Source: Paragonimus westermani
Taxonomy: Eukaryota; Platyhelminthes; Trematoda; Plagiorchiida; Troglotrematidae
Direction: 5' to 3'
Assembly (NCBI GenBank): GCA_008508345.1
Contig: QNGE01000409.1
Span: 31,526 to 95,525, forward strand
Length of the DNA: 64,000 nucleotides
Positions 23,041 to 35,526 of this stretch are shown here, piece after piece (positions within the stretch are counted from its first letter, which is position 1; each line of letters opens with the position of its first letter). A program made the translations under genes and the position numbers. Under the pieces are notes generated by a model that was given only the letters and a program-made list of their open reading frames with translations, was not told the DNA's origin and did not search any database.

Positions 23041-26000
23041 CATACTGCTGGCTGTAACGTCTGTGGTAGTACGCAACTTGTAACTTTTTGTGGGTGGCGT
23101 TCAGCTTAGATCAAACAAAAACCGATACTGTTTATTAGTAAGCACCGAGTTAACTATCCTGCAGTTGCCGACTATGCGAACAGATGGGGAAACTGTATTG
23201 GATGCAGTAGTGTGAAATATATAATATACTGTTTAAACGCTTGCTTATCTAAACGTATCCATTGACATGGACACACGTATTGCTGTCTCACTCGTCTTCC
23301 CTCACAATTTTTTTACACCGGAATTTCAATAATAAGGACAACAAGAAAAAGCAGTTTTTGGTCTGAGGGGAAAAATTCTAAGCTTCAATTTGAATCTTAC
23401 AACTTCCGCTCTGGTCACCTGATTGACTGTTTCAAATATTTGTAGATTGATTTCGCCTAGCTGCTTGCCCCCCAACTATATAAAGTAACCGATGAGATGC
23501 GAACGAAATGTCATTGCGTAAGACATCTTACATGCTACTATTGCCTTTTTTCAAATATTATCTATGTTGACCATCTTAATATTGGTACACCAGAATCGAA
23601 TGAAAAACGTGAAACTAGTTCGTCTTTCGCACTGATGGCCCAAGCAATACTGAAAACACGGAAATTAGGCTCGGGGCCAAATTTATTAAATCTGCAGAAC
23701 ACTAGTTCAGCTATCTCAACCAGCAACTATTTATGTTGGTGATACGGTATGTTGACGATAAGCGGCACAGGCCTCCTCAGAAGACCGCTATCCTATATTT
23801 ATAAAAAGCCATGAATTTATGGGTTCAGCGACTTCTTGCGTGTGCGCATAGTGCACATTTTAAACATCTCTGTCCAGGTTTTCTGGTGGATACCAATTCA
23901 GGTATCAATATACGCAGAGTGATGTCAGCAACGATAGCCGGTCAGACAAAATCCTGCTTCTTTGTATAAGAGTCGAAATTTGCTCCCATCTTTCGTTCCA
24001 CGACAAATCCACCGTTACTTTTTCTGATTAACCTTCACTGCATTTTGAATTTAAATGTATATTAGCCCTTTAGTGGTCAGACATGAAAAAGAAGTTTTAG
24101 TAAACGCAAGCTCACCTCATTAGGATAACATTGCTACCAAAAGCACTGAATGAACTGCAAGGTTTTACCGAGACAGGTCGAATTAGTCAGGGAATTAGAA
24201 TCACAGCTGGCATTCAGGGATAAACCAGATGCCCAGTACATTATTAGAAACTGTCAATGCTCGGGAGGCGTGAACTCATTTGAGGTACACTTAGGCTGCT
24301 AGAGCTGTGACAATTTTTGCAACACGACAGGGCTAAAAACTAGGTATAAGATCCGTATGGTGATCAAGCGATCGAACAGACAGACAAAAGAACAGATCGG
24401 TGTGCACGATTGTTGTATTATGTCACAATGTCACTTTGCTCAATATGAACAACACGTGAAAAGCGATGCCAGAGTGTTGTTATACAGGAGTGAAATATTG
24501 ATCGTTATTGAAAAAGAATGAACATCTTACAGCCACAGTCTTTCGCGGTGTCTCTCAAACTGCAAACTGCCACTGAGTAAATTTAAAACCTTACATGTTG
24601 ACATTTTCTCTTCATACAAACACACATTTGCCGAATTCCGATGATGGTATGATAACATTATGCTATTTTATGCTGAACGTAATTGATCTGTTACCATCAA
24701 ATATCTTTTCTTGATTTCTCGCCGACATGTCCATTCAGCACAAAATGATTGTACAAATTTTGTTATAAAATTTGAAGAGTAGCAAGCGAAATACCCTGCA
24801 AGTGTTCGCCGTTTCAATTCTTCCCACAGTCATCGCTCAAAAACCAGTTACTATACCTACCCGTACATAGATATCTCTATAAGCATACGTCATTAATAAC
24901 TCCGTTTTTTTGATTGCACTTAAGAGTGTTAGCTACGTGACATGACTTGAATTGTTAGCTAAATTACTCTACAGTTATCAAGCACTATGCTTAATCAAAC
25001 ACGTCATGGGGACATTACATGATTTATTCATTTAAACAACAAATAGCCACGTGATATCATTGTAAAGGATGAAGAACAGTAGCAAAAAGTGGTTGTTTGA
25101 GTTGTTCATGTAAAAACAATACAGTATACTCAAACTCATCGAAAGACCAACAGTCAAGACAGGACCACCTGGACGCAAAATATTGGAGGATACATTTTCT
25201 GATCAACGTTACCTCTTGTAGCGATGAACCTGATTCCGAATCTGTGTTGACGCTTGGGCATCATACTGTCAACTTTGAACGAAACTGAGGCAAATCCACT
25301 AAATACCAGTTAGTAGGAGATTGAATGTTCTCTGTTCATCATGAATAGTTCAAAATGGAACCGTAAGATTCGCCTATGGGCATGTCCAATTTAGAATCAC
25401 CTATCTCAGCAAAGATTATACTCGTAAGCGGTACAGAATGATCGAATCGAAGTTTCTAAAAAAGGATTCAGTGCAGCTCAGATCACCTTGTGAACAATCG
25501 ACAAAAATTACTGATTTTTCACAAGTTGTCCTGAAATTATGAATACCCACTCGGTCTCAAGCATGTTCCAATTAGCAGACTTTGCTATACTTGTCCAGAT
25601 GATAAAGAATTGAAGCAGACGTCCAACAACAACTAGCATTAAGCTATGGTATTCCAAAAAAGCTTGTGAAAGTTCATTTTATGGGAAAATGTGAGAACGC
25701 TCTAATGAACTCCTCATTTGCTTGTCATCTGGAACAAAGAGCAGCAAAAAAGTGGAGAAGCAATACCATTTGGACAGTGGTAATCGTAGTCATTTGTAAA
25801 TCGTTTCATCCAAGTTATTTTTAAATGTTCCGCAACTGGTTGATTAATATCACATTCGAGGTTCACCCTAGCACATGGCGTTAAAGATTTCACTTTTCGC
25901 TGGGCATCAAGAAAGGATATTCACAGTTCAGTATTCGGCTAATTCGTGTAAGTATCGTAACTTCATAATCAAAAATTGTTAAATGACACTGTACGATACA

Positions 26001-26990
26001 ATGTCTTACTGAACTAGACAATATACATATTCTGCTCTGACTAGGCGATGTCCTACGATCCGTTTGCCCAGTTCTCCGTACTTTGGGAACGCAAAGCGAC
26101 TTATTTGGCTAGATCGATTGGGTGATTCATCCAGCATACGAAAAGATCAATATTTCAAATAAAAAGCACAACAGAACTTTATTACTGATGGTAGAAGTGG
26201 CATTTAGCTAAACAAACGTACCCATTAGGATGGTGAATCAAAAAGATTGAACATCGTTGTTCTTAGCGGTTTGCTGTCGAACTCTTTGACTGATAAAAAG
26301 CACTGTCACCTTGTCTGGAGGAAAGTAACCTGTTTCACTGTGTCGCACATAACCAACCGTAGTCTTCAGATAATGTGTCGAACAACACTTTGAGTTGCTC
26401 GCATAACTGTTGAAAGGGATTTCATTTTTTGTCATTCAACGATTTCCCGACTGAAACCCGCGGTTCAATTCAGAGATGGTGAACAAATGCGCGCATTTGA
26501 ACAGCATCATTCCAGTCCGTATTGTAAACAAACCGGTCCGTGATGGCCGTTGGTTTACTGATACGCAACAGCTGTATATAACTCGTTGTTTTTATGCAAG
26601 TGGCAAATGGAAACAAACGAGACGTTAGTATGCTGCAAAAATTACTACGTTGTAAACCGAATGATGGACCCTGGAGAGTTTTTTGTGTATTGTAAACTAT
26701 GTTGCACTTTTGCCGAAACTGTGCAACTATTCGGGGAAAAACTGTGCACCACGGTTCAAATATGCAGTGTAATGTGCACAGACATGTCCAGTGCTTGCGT
26801 AACACGCATCCCAGTATAACGTCGCTTTGACCGCCAGAGCAAATATATGCTAACTTGTCACAAGGCTTCCAATAGATGAATGGTGCACATTCTTTATAAA
26901 TTAAGAAGATATATCAAGTCAGTTGTGCAAAAAGCATTAAGAGGAAAATCCATCCACGAGAGCGTAAACAGAAAACCTAATAGCGGTTAG
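23041..26990. other. No recognisable gene
   Basis: Long AT-rich stretch with only short frames. I found no repeat matching the others in the window. Confidence 0.5.
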
Positions 26991-27079
26991 TCAGACGGCG
27001 TATAGCGGAACGACAGTGAACATTATCGCGGTGCTAGTTCTCAAGTCCATACGTCCAGGGTTTCCCCAACCTTATGTTA

Positions 27080-28000
27080 ACGTGAATCGGAAGTCGCAGT
27101 GAGAAGACGGTGAATCTGCAAACAAACTTTATTTGATTTACTCACCGTTCACAAACGGACTTCAACGCAACAGAGTCTTAAGCACGACCGCACAGTATCC
27201 GCCACAGAGGACGAATGTCGATGGAAATTCCGGTCGATCTTCAGAATTCAAACAAGCGTCTGACTGTTTAAGCGGCGTTCCCAACGGTAATAGCTAAAAC
27301 ATTGTTATCCTAGTGAATGTAGCTTACGGTAGTAGAGATGGCGCGGATTCACTATAGAGCTACGAGTAAAACTGCGATACCTATGGCGGCCCACTAACTT
27401 TGATGCTAGTGGTTTGTAGTAAATTTACATTCACAAGGTAAGGTGAACCGGCGCGGTGGTACTGGCAAGGCAACTCTCACGTCTAAGGGAGTTTAGGATT
27501 TTGGGGGTGTCGAAGGTGATTTCACTACAGCGTAATGAACAACGACTAATTCGTAACTTTCAGGCCAAACCAAACCCCCGAAGTTCACGCACGAACACAT
27601 AAATAAGACTAGTCTCCGGTAAGAGCTCTATTTATTTCACTCAGTCGGTCACAAACCAGGTCATATTGAAAACGTTTTTGACCAATCAGAAAACAAAGTC
27701 AGATGGTCGACCAGACAAAGATCCAGAGAGTACACTAGAGTGTAGGCGGGGCGCCGGAGATTGGTGCAAGGGCTGAGAACGTTCGTGAAGGACGAAGTAG
27801 CATATGACCGTATCAAATGTAAGGATCACTTCAAACGGTGATGAGTCAGGCTATTCCAAAAGCAAATGAAACGGTATTTTCGGGGAATTTGATTCTTCTC
27901 CGACACCTACCTTACGAAGATTGGTAGAGGCTGAGCTTCTTCGGGTCAACTTGAATAAGAGTCAGTGGTCGACTTTGTTGATGGCTCCAATGTCTGGGGG
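27080..28000 (-). mobile_element. Probable 3' non-coding and LTR-like sequence of the minus-strand gypsy element
   Basis: This lies immediately downstream of the integrase on the minus strand. Two places read like polyadenylation sites followed by similar context: AAATAAA at about 27131-27139 and AATAAATAGAGCTC at about 27631-27644, each after a GTGA-rich stretch (TTTGTGAACGGTGAG, TTTGTGACCGACTGAG). This suggests LTR R regions or a partial duplication. No exact LTR ends were defined and no matching 5' LTR was found beyond 32 kb. Confidence 0.3.
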
Positions 28001-28175
28001 GACGACTTGTTTTGGCGGCCGGCATAGGTAAGGTCGACGTTTCGGGAGTCTCGAATGTGTCCAGGAGTAGGCAAAACGGTATGATTCTCTGGTCGTCACG
28101 GATTTCTTCACTGACACTGACGCAACCAGAGCTGGTTGCGATGGATGACTCTAGTGTCTCCCCGCAACGGAAGTC

Positions 28176-28931
28176 TCATAAAGCACCTTGCCCCGGCGTC
28201 TCGTTATCCCACCATCTGTCCACTGGTTGTGACCGGATCAATAATCGCGGGCGTAGACAGATGATTAGACTGATAACGGAGCATGTTCCTGTGAAGAAAA
28301 TTGCGCCCGTTCTAACTGCTTCGTCAGGATCACGGAGTTCAGCGTGGTTCGCAGTTAACGACCCATGAGGGCTCGGCAGGAGGGCACGTTTGAGTGTACC
28401 GACGAAGCGTTCTGCCTGCCCGTTGGACTGCGGATGATATTGAAGCGATAGAACGCATTCAATGGCGTCGTGCCGGCAGAATTCTCCGAACTGACCGGAC
28501 GTGAACTTGGTACCATTGTCAGACAATAGTTTCTAAGAGGCCATGCTGACTGAACAGTCATCAAAGGGTGCTGGCAGTAGCAGTTATTGTTGATGAACCC
28601 AGTGGTACGATGTCAGACCATTTAGAAAATGCGTCCATCAAGACGAGATAAGATATCCCGTTTATTGGACCGGCAAAATTGTCGTGGAACTTCGGTCGTG
28701 GATACTTCGGCTGAGGCCATGGAATCGGTGTCTGACGGGCTAGGTTTCGGGCAGCTTGCAGGCAACTGAAACAACGCTTGCTACGTCCTCAACTTGACGA
28801 CTCATGCCAGGCAGGCAAGCGTAGCTGTGGCCGAATGCTTTCATTCGACTGATGCCTGGGTGGCTCACGTAAAGCTGGCGGAGAACCAACAGGCGAGGAC
28901 TGGCTGGAATCACAACACGGTCTAAAAACAT
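28176..28931 (-). pseudogene. Gypsy integrase (zinc finger and catalytic core), broken
   Basis: 28931-28740 carries YVSHPGISRMKA and then CLPGMSRQVEDV, an H2C2-type finger whose final cysteine pair is degraded. Around 28625-28680 a frame reads GPINGISYLVLMDAFSKW, with the first catalytic Asp. 28526-28176 begins MSDNGTKF (second Asp) and has YHPQSNGQAERFVGTLK (third acidic residue, Glu). A frame change and stop between them break the protein. It would insert element cDNA into the genome. Confidence 0.85.
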
Positions 28932-29153
28932 CAGGCAGTCTCCAACCGAGAACAGAGACTCACGGCGTTGTAACTGTTGTAGATCTTCTTTCAGAGTCGT
29001 GGAAGTTCAGTGGCCTTGGGCGCACTAGACAGCTTGGCGGAGGACTTCATCTTCCTCTTGTGGCGTGCTTAACGTCAGCCGCATTTACCGGAAAGGCGCG
29101 GATGGCATTTAGTAACTGTCGAAAGATTTACGGCTCAAGAGACACCGTGGTGA

Positions 29154-30316
29154 TCACCGCATCTTCTTCGGTCGGTCGATGGTTGCTGATAAGACTGGAG
29201 AAAGCATCAACCTGCCCAAAATCCTCTGTCTTTCGGTGCTGGATCCTAAAGTCATAACCGAGCAAGAGGAAAGCCCAGCGTTAAAATCGGCTGGTGGAGT
29301 GCAGCAGTATGCCCTTCTTTGAACCGAAGGTTGACACCAGTGGCTTGTGACTGTTAGTAGAGTGAACGGTCGACCATAGATCAGCATTTGGAAAAGTTTC
29401 ACTGCGAACACGAATGCAAGGGCCTCCTTTCCTATCTGGCCGTAGTTCCTCTCGGCAGCTGTAAGTGTTATGGAGACATGCATAATGGCTTCTCCGATCC
29501 GTCAGGAAACACATGGAGGATGACGGCGCCAACATCGTACTTGGAAGCATTGGCTGTAACGGCGATTGGAAGCTTAGGGTTATAGTGGGCCATGAGCAGA
29601 TAAGATCTGAACGAATGCGGCCTCACAGTCAGCAGACCAGCGCTACGAAGCGTCCTTCTTCAGCAGACGGTTGAGCTGGGACAGGACGTTATGCCACTAG
29701 GACAGAAATGCCCCGTATTAGCAGATCAATCCAAGAAAGAAACGGAGTGAAGAAACATACTTGGGTGGCGGTATCTGCCGAATAGCTCGGATGTTTCCAG
29801 GGTCGGGCTGAAGGCCGGCTGCACCGAAAATGATGCCCAGGTATTTGATAGATTGAAGACAGAATTCGCATTCCTCCAGTCGCAAACGAAAGCCATGTTG
29901 TTGAGTACGCTCCAGAACAGCATGAATTCGGTTTTGCAACTCTTCCGGATTCCATTAAAGTACGCAGCTGCTCCGGAGAGTCCAGTTAGAAGCATATACA
30001 TCACCCGCTGGAACATTGCAGGAACCGTCTTGATAGCAAACGGCAGTCTGATAGAATGAAATGAGCCGCAGTGGGTTTTTATGATGACTGAACCACGAGA
30101 CTCGGGTGCAGCCTCCGTTTGTAGATAGGCGTCAGCAAGATCCAGTTTAGCGAAATATGTTCCGCCTTCGAAGGTTGGGTACAGATGGTTTGGTACCGAA
30201 AGCGGATAGCAGTTCGATTTTAAAACAGAATTGAGCGCAGTTGAGAACTCGCCACAGATGCTAATGGAGCAATTGGGATTATTCACTACAAAAACTGGAG
30301 AAGCACAAGCAAACTA
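29154..30316 (-). pseudogene. Gypsy reverse transcriptase and RNase H, broken
   Basis: 30286-29726 holds ISICGEFSTALNSVLKSNCY, FAKLDLADAYLQ and LPFAIKTVPAMFQRVM. At the YxDD box it reads AYFNGI, so the catalytic Asp pair is lost. 29939-29718 gives the thumb segment (CEFCLQSIKYLGIIF, GLQPDPGNIRAI). RNase H remnants follow, with LTAAERNYGQIGKEALAFVF and IYGRPFTLLT at 29483-29154. The 5' edge at about 30316 is cut by the nested LTR. Confidence 0.85.
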
Positions 30317-30332
30317 AGACAGAAGAATAAGG

Positions 30333-30669
30333 TGTGATACTCAGAATTAAGGACTTCAAATAGCCCTAGGAATCGTACTTGAAGTGAAACCTCTCAGGCA
30401 AGTAACAAGAAGAAGACCTGGTACTGATAACAGTAAGCAGCTGTTATTCATGAGTTGAGACGCCGAATTTATGGATGTACAACAGAATTAAAGAAATCAC
30501 CGTCTGTCATTGGCTGATCGTATTAGCACATGTAAAGTCATAAACTGTATGTTAATTGGTGGAGTACGCAACAGACAAATTGGCGAATAACGCAAGGCAC
30601 AACACTGAGACCGTTCGTCCAACCATAATGTTGAACCTTTAACGTGATATTTGGATTGGCCGTTTGTCA
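30333..30669 (-). repeat. 337-bp LTR (family 2), nested in the gypsy element
   Basis: On the minus strand it runs from TGACAAACGGCC to GAGTATCACA, starting TG and ending CA. It aligns end to end with 42034-42370 and 49840-50176, all exactly 337 bp. Upstream on the minus strand it is joined to a remnant of the same family's pol C-terminus (next entry). Confidence 0.9.
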
Positions 30670-30870
30670 GACCTTCTGTCGTGTCGGGGTTTGGATAAGC
30701 AGTGAATCGAGTAGATCTGCACAACCTGATGACATCCTGTTCCTCAGGGCCTTCGAACTCTGCGTCCATGAGTGCCAGAACTGCATGCGGTACCGGTCTT
30801 TGCGGATAAAAGACGAATTGAATTCTTGGAAATAGATATAGGATTGCTTGTGTCCGAGCATATAGTCTCA
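30670..30870 (-). pseudogene. Remnant of family-2 pol C-terminus
   Basis: Minus-strand frames contain LLIQTPTRQKV just before the LTR, matching the IIQTPTQQKI ending of the copy at 49.8 kb. EFEGPEEQDVIRL resembles its EFDAPRRSERL. The left limit is unclear. Together with the LTR it forms a 3'-terminal fragment inserted into the other gypsy element. Confidence 0.7.
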
Positions 30871-30963
30871 GACCTCACTGAAAAACTGGCACGAATCGTT
30901 AGTCAGCAGGTTCAGGGACCTGTCAAACGGTATTCACCCGAGCCTCGATTTAAAGTTGTGGTT

Positions 30964-31152
30964 TTACCGCGACTTGGGAGTAGATGAACCACTGTCAAGG
31001 TGCCGGGTTACACAGATGTTCCTGTGCCCCTGTTGACCATTTCGAGAGCATCGATGTCGTCTGAGGGGACAGTCACGATGAAATTGCCAGACACCGCGAT
31101 ACCTGCACGGGAAAGGAGGTAATTTCTTGGCGTATGAGCGCAGAGGACACAA
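30964..31152 (-). pseudogene. Gypsy nucleocapsid knuckle and protease start
   Basis: The frame has FHRDCPLRRHRCSRNGQQGH, a degenerate CCHC-knuckle-like region, followed soon by RHLDSGSSTP, where DSGS fits the aspartic protease active site (D-S/T-G). The rest of the protease is not recognisable and probably lies in the disrupted stretch below 30964. Confidence 0.6.
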
Positions 31153-31498
31153 GCCAAGTCCTGTTGAAAGTGACCCAGGGCAGGGATGCTGTGAGAGATT
31201 CTCGGTTCACGTACTATTGCCTAAACCGTGTGTGAATGAGCCGGGACTAAGTGCGTGTACGGCATCAGTGTCGCGTTGAACCATTGCAACGTCGATGGCA
31301 CTCAGTTGTGAGCATCTGAAGCATCGTCGTGGGATATTTTCTGACCATGTTCAGCTAGCGAGTATGGACATCTGCGTCTTTCACAGAGTGGAGACCGCAG
31401 ACGAACACCAGACATTTGAATTGATCCTCAGTAAGCGAACTAAGCTGGCGATTAACCACAGTGGCACAGGTAAAGTAGTCCGACTGATTTGGCCAGTT

Positions 31499-31948
31499 TC
31501 AGACACTGGTACTTTCTGTTAAAATAAGGAGACTGATAACCAAATATTGACCCCGTCTCAACCGTTTCCTTGAAGGAGCTGAGCTGTCGTGTGGGTTCTC
31601 TGGGAAAATGAAGTTGATACACTTCTTGTGCTCAACAGCACCGAGTTTACGTAAGAGGAGATGGGTCTTCCCCAGTTCGTCCTGTGCGCGAAAATGAAGC
31701 AGGTCCTGGTACCGTGTGAACCAGACATTAAACGTCACGCCAGCCTGGACATCGTAATGAACTTCGGTGATACTGCTTGCGACAGCGTCAACTGATTGTT
31801 TTCCACCAGCCGGCGCCTGTGGGGCCAAGTGTGATGTAGATAAATGATCAGTGAGTGCTTCGATTAACTTGAGCTGCTGTGCGAGATGACGTTTCACATC
31901 TATGGATTTGTCCACCATAGTTGAAGACTCACCAGACCCCTTCACCAA
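31499..31948 (-). pseudogene. Gypsy Gag, N-terminal part
   Basis: A 149-codon frame begins MVKGSGESSTMVDKS. It contains the Gag-like core FNVWFTRYQDLLHFRAQDEL, then LLLRKLGAVEHKKCINFIFP. This matches the usual Gag pattern of a tryptophan-containing matrix-to-capsid start followed by leucine-rich helices. It ends in unrelated sequence, probably after a frameshift. Confidence 0.7.
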
Positions 31949-32125
31949 GATGTTATAACTGGATCTACGGTGTACGAGTGTTTAAGAAATAATATGCACT
32001 GTGCCGGAAATTTGAGTTTGCAAGAAAAATGCTGTATCCAATAAATGGTAGGAGTAAAAAACTGAACATCACTCACATTTGTTCACATTGTAAGAATGTC
32101 TAATTACTGCTGAGTAGTCGGAGAT

Positions 32126-32455
32126 TTGGTTTATTTTCAAGTTGACCATCACTCACATTTGATTGCAACATTCGCATTCAGATAGACATTCCAGCCAGCC
32201 TCTTTCGAAAAGAAGCACTAGACTTGAGTTTCGCTCTCATTAGAGCTCCTCAGTAGTGCATATCCTTGCCACGGCCGGGATTTAAACTCCGGACATTCCA
32301 ATCATGAGGCAACCGTGTTAACCACTGCGCCATTCCTCTCACATTAGGCACGACCGAATTACCAAATCTGAACGCTCAACCACTCTCGCTTGTGAGCAAT
32401 GGTCAGGTTGCCTGACTGTCTCGAGAGGAGACACAATAACTGCCCTGTTAACTCC
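32126..32455 (-). repeat. tRNA-derived SINE with Pol III A and B boxes
   Basis: On the minus strand the A box is TGGCGCAGTGG (32322-32332) and the B box region is GGAGTTTAAATCCC (32277-32290), 31 nt apart, as in tRNA genes. A body and a tail follow (CAAATGTGAGTGATGGTCAA, 32144-32163). Upstream, from about 32440 to 32335, a further conserved head (GGAGTTAACAGGGCAGTT, then GTCAGGCAACC) is shared with the copy at 45.3 kb. Related fragments lie at 3.7 and 23.0 kb. The TTAAATCC in the B box departs from TTCGAATCC. Confidence 0.8.
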
Positions 32456-32530
32456 AATCGTATCTGAATGCGAAAGCTGCGATCAAATGTGAGTGATGTT
32501 CAACTTGAGAATGTCTGATTAGTCTGTGAA
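32455..32530 (+). repeat. Second SINE tail in opposite orientation
   Basis: ATCTGAATGCGAAAGCTGCG, then ATCAAATGTGAGTGATGTTC, is the reverse complement, with few changes, of 32126-32186. The SINE is thus bracketed by inverted copies of its own tail. Another tail-like piece (CATCACTCACATTTG) lies at about 32065-32080. Confidence 0.75.
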
Positions 32531-35499
32531 GTAATAAAACTGAACCAGGTTGATACGGACCCCTCAATCGGAACTTCCGCACTAATAACGACGTCATGAA
32601 CATGTTTGCATAACCCTGAGGATTTCCCATCGTGTAGCTCGTGTGGTGCATGTCAAGTTCCTCATACATTGCCACAAGCACGTAACAAATCTGACAGTGT
32701 AAAGGATAGTATGTCCGACTCTTGTTGACACCGGGACAGACACACATTCAAGAATTGGCAAATTTTCCTAGTCATCATGATGCGGTTGAACAAGGTAAAA
32801 AGTTTATGACAATATTCTTAACGCCATATTGAAATGAAAACATTGAAAACGTTCTTATGGGTATGCGTTCATTATGACTGGGTTGATAAATAACCTTTTT
32901 CATAACTTACGGTGATTACTAGCTGTGTGGACCACAAAGTTATATGAAACCGAAAAGCGGACGGTAGATGAAGTAGGCTGAGAATCACTGCTCAATGCTA
33001 CAAATCCTATGAACATCGCTAAAGACGGGAGGTAATCAGTGTGAATGAAAGGCAATATCTTCTCGCGTTCATCAAGACAAGATGACGCAGTCCATTACAA
33101 CCTAGCAGTTACTACATTGGCCCAGTCAACAAAGACTCAAAATGTGTAGGATGTAGCTACTTCTTAAGGCTCACTGTAAAATCTCGGTTAATACCATGAA
33201 GGATATCATTCAAATCTCGTCTCAAACATACCATATGACTGAGTTCAGCCAAAATGTTTTACTCACCAGGTGGTTGTACTGTTGTACACGCCGAAATGTT
33301 TTGTACAACCAGCACAAAGTAAAGTAAATTGTCCGTTCCGAAGTAAATAGGGCTCATCTTCATCGGAGGGAGTCAAACGAATCCATTCGCTTAGTCACCA
33401 AAGAGGCACAGGCTGTAATGGTTAGATCACTTACAATAAATGCTGACTATTGGTTACCCATACTGAGCACGCTTTCTATGTAGCTTACATAGTGAACACT
33501 CACCATCCCAGAGCACCAAACAACAGAGTACCGGTTTCTCCTTTTCATGCCTAAAACGACACACGCGAATCCTGCAGTGTATCGTATTGTACCGTATTGT
33601 CCGGGGAGTTTGTGCCCCATGTTGGCAGAGATTGTGTAAATTGTGTGCCAAAAATAAATCGTTGAAGACTAAAATGTGTAGATCGGGTTCATCTACCGAG
33701 TAGAAGCTCTGGTGATATACAGAGTCAATTGTTCGACAAGTTCAGAAAGACAGTCATTAACCATTTCGGACGTAATGAATTCTGATTTTGGTTTGCCGAA
33801 TATTCTACAAAGTACAACTGATGAGATAGAAAATTAAAGATGCGTGGAAATTAGCTTACGGATATCACCTCACCATCGATTGCAAATAGGTTGACTGTTA
33901 GCACGATATTAACAAGTTGATGCTCAGTATATGGCTAGCAGTACGGGCTACCATGTGCTAGGTCGTTCGGTTACTACCACTACGAAATTCGCCAAATAAT
34001 GAGGTGATTGATAAAATATGATTAAAATTTTCCGTACCTATCCGTCTAGATGGATGAGGTCTAATGGAGTTTGCCAAAATCCACTGACTAAAACCAAGGA
34101 AAAGATGATGTCCTCTATCAGGACTGTACCTCACTGTGATCAGTTTGGTTTACTCGGGCTACCCATCTGACTTGACTTAAATGATATTTGAACGGAAACC
34201 CTCGTTTTTGTGGTCGTTGAATCTATCATGTACGTGATAAAGGCAGCTTAATTGCTATTGAGAAACACCACAAAAAATTTGTCTCATATTCACTGTTATA
34301 CATGTGGGATAATAGAATTCGGAATCGAGTTCGTAATCACAACAAGATGACCACCAAAATATGTCCGCAGAGATCACTGGAAGAAGATGAGAGACAATAG
34401 TCAACACCTATTAGGAGCCAGTGACCAAGTGGAGAGCAGTTTGCCTCAAAGCATTATGTTTCCTTGGCTGTATCTCAGTCTCTATTCGTGAGTGATGAAT
34501 GGCAGCAGTGTGTAGTACAAAATGAGAGTATACGTGAAACAAGGCTACTGTAAGAAACAAGTCGTTGTAACGGTACAGTTGAAAGCTGTTAAATTTTGAT
34601 AACCCGTATATACTCGGACAGGTTGCTGGAAGCAGTTACACTCAGTAATCATCAGCAAAGCAATGTATAGATGTTTCGAACGGTTGGTCGTGTTCGGCTT
34701 TCCGAGACCCGTCTGGTTACTCGCTTCACTGGAGACGACGGATTGTCACTGGTGAATTTCACATTTGTCTACCCGAATGATCCGCTTTGTAAGTACGATT
34801 GATAGCAAGTCATCTTATAGATATCATCCCACACCCGTCCACGGCTTCATTGTTTGTTTACGTGTTTTGGACACGGTGGAATTGGTTTATTGAGTTTAGA
34901 TAATTGTCTTATTCATCTCCCTTCGGTGTATTTTTATACCTGCATTACATCGGTCTTCAACAAGGGGTATACTACCGACGAATTGATCTGAATAGTGGCG
35001 CGAAGTTGTGTAGTTTCTAGAAGCTTTGCGATATTTGGTTTGGGATCATAAGAAGCGATCGAAGATAACAAACCACCAGCGCAGCTGTGGTGCTGTATGG
35101 CAGTGGTGGAAATTCCCAAATCGTTGGTGTCTAGAGGTCTCCAAGTATTAAAACATGCTGAATAGATGCTAGTATACGAAATGGTAGGATTAACATTATA
35201 CCGCTTATTTGAAGTAAGTCGGGTGCGTAAATAAGTATGCGTTGAGTGAGGTTCATATCCCGGAGTCGCCGACTATGGTTCAAAATTCAAGCAGAAGTTC
35301 TCTTGAAAACCAGATCAACTCTTCGAAGTGTTGAGAAAGGAGGAAAAAATGGTTTGTATTAAAGAATTGGTGGTGAGGTTTAGTCAACCTAGACAGGAAG
35401 CTGATATCTGTCTATGATGTAATACGATTATCAAACCAAATGAACTATTCACGGTGGTAGCTGATACAGTTGAATCTGAATTGGGACAATCTTTTCAGA
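32531..35499. other. No recognisable gene
   Basis: Short frames only. Nothing could be assigned to a family. Confidence 0.5.
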
Positions 35500-35526
35500 G
35501 TTATCAGGAATAACTGAGTATGCCAG

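Larger units (their letters stand above)
28000..31990 (-). mobile_element. Ty3/gypsy LTR retrotransposon, degenerate, interrupted
   Basis: Reading the minus strand from 31.95 kb down, the order is gag, CCHC knuckles and protease, then reverse transcriptase, RNase H, H2C2 finger and integrase. This is the standard Ty3/gypsy order. Many frameshifts and a mutated reverse transcriptase box show it is dead. Between protease and reverse transcriptase (30333 to about 30870) sits the 3' end and LTR of another gypsy family, a nested insertion. Confidence 0.85.

Noticed and set aside
26470..26819. Overlapping sense and antisense frames (111 and 77 codons)
   Set aside because: Neither has a recognisable motif, splice border or repeat match, so they are probably chance.
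32272..32340. Functional tRNA gene
   Set aside because: A and B boxes are present, but the acceptor stem and anticodon arm are not formed and the B box is altered. It continues into a SINE body shared with other copies.
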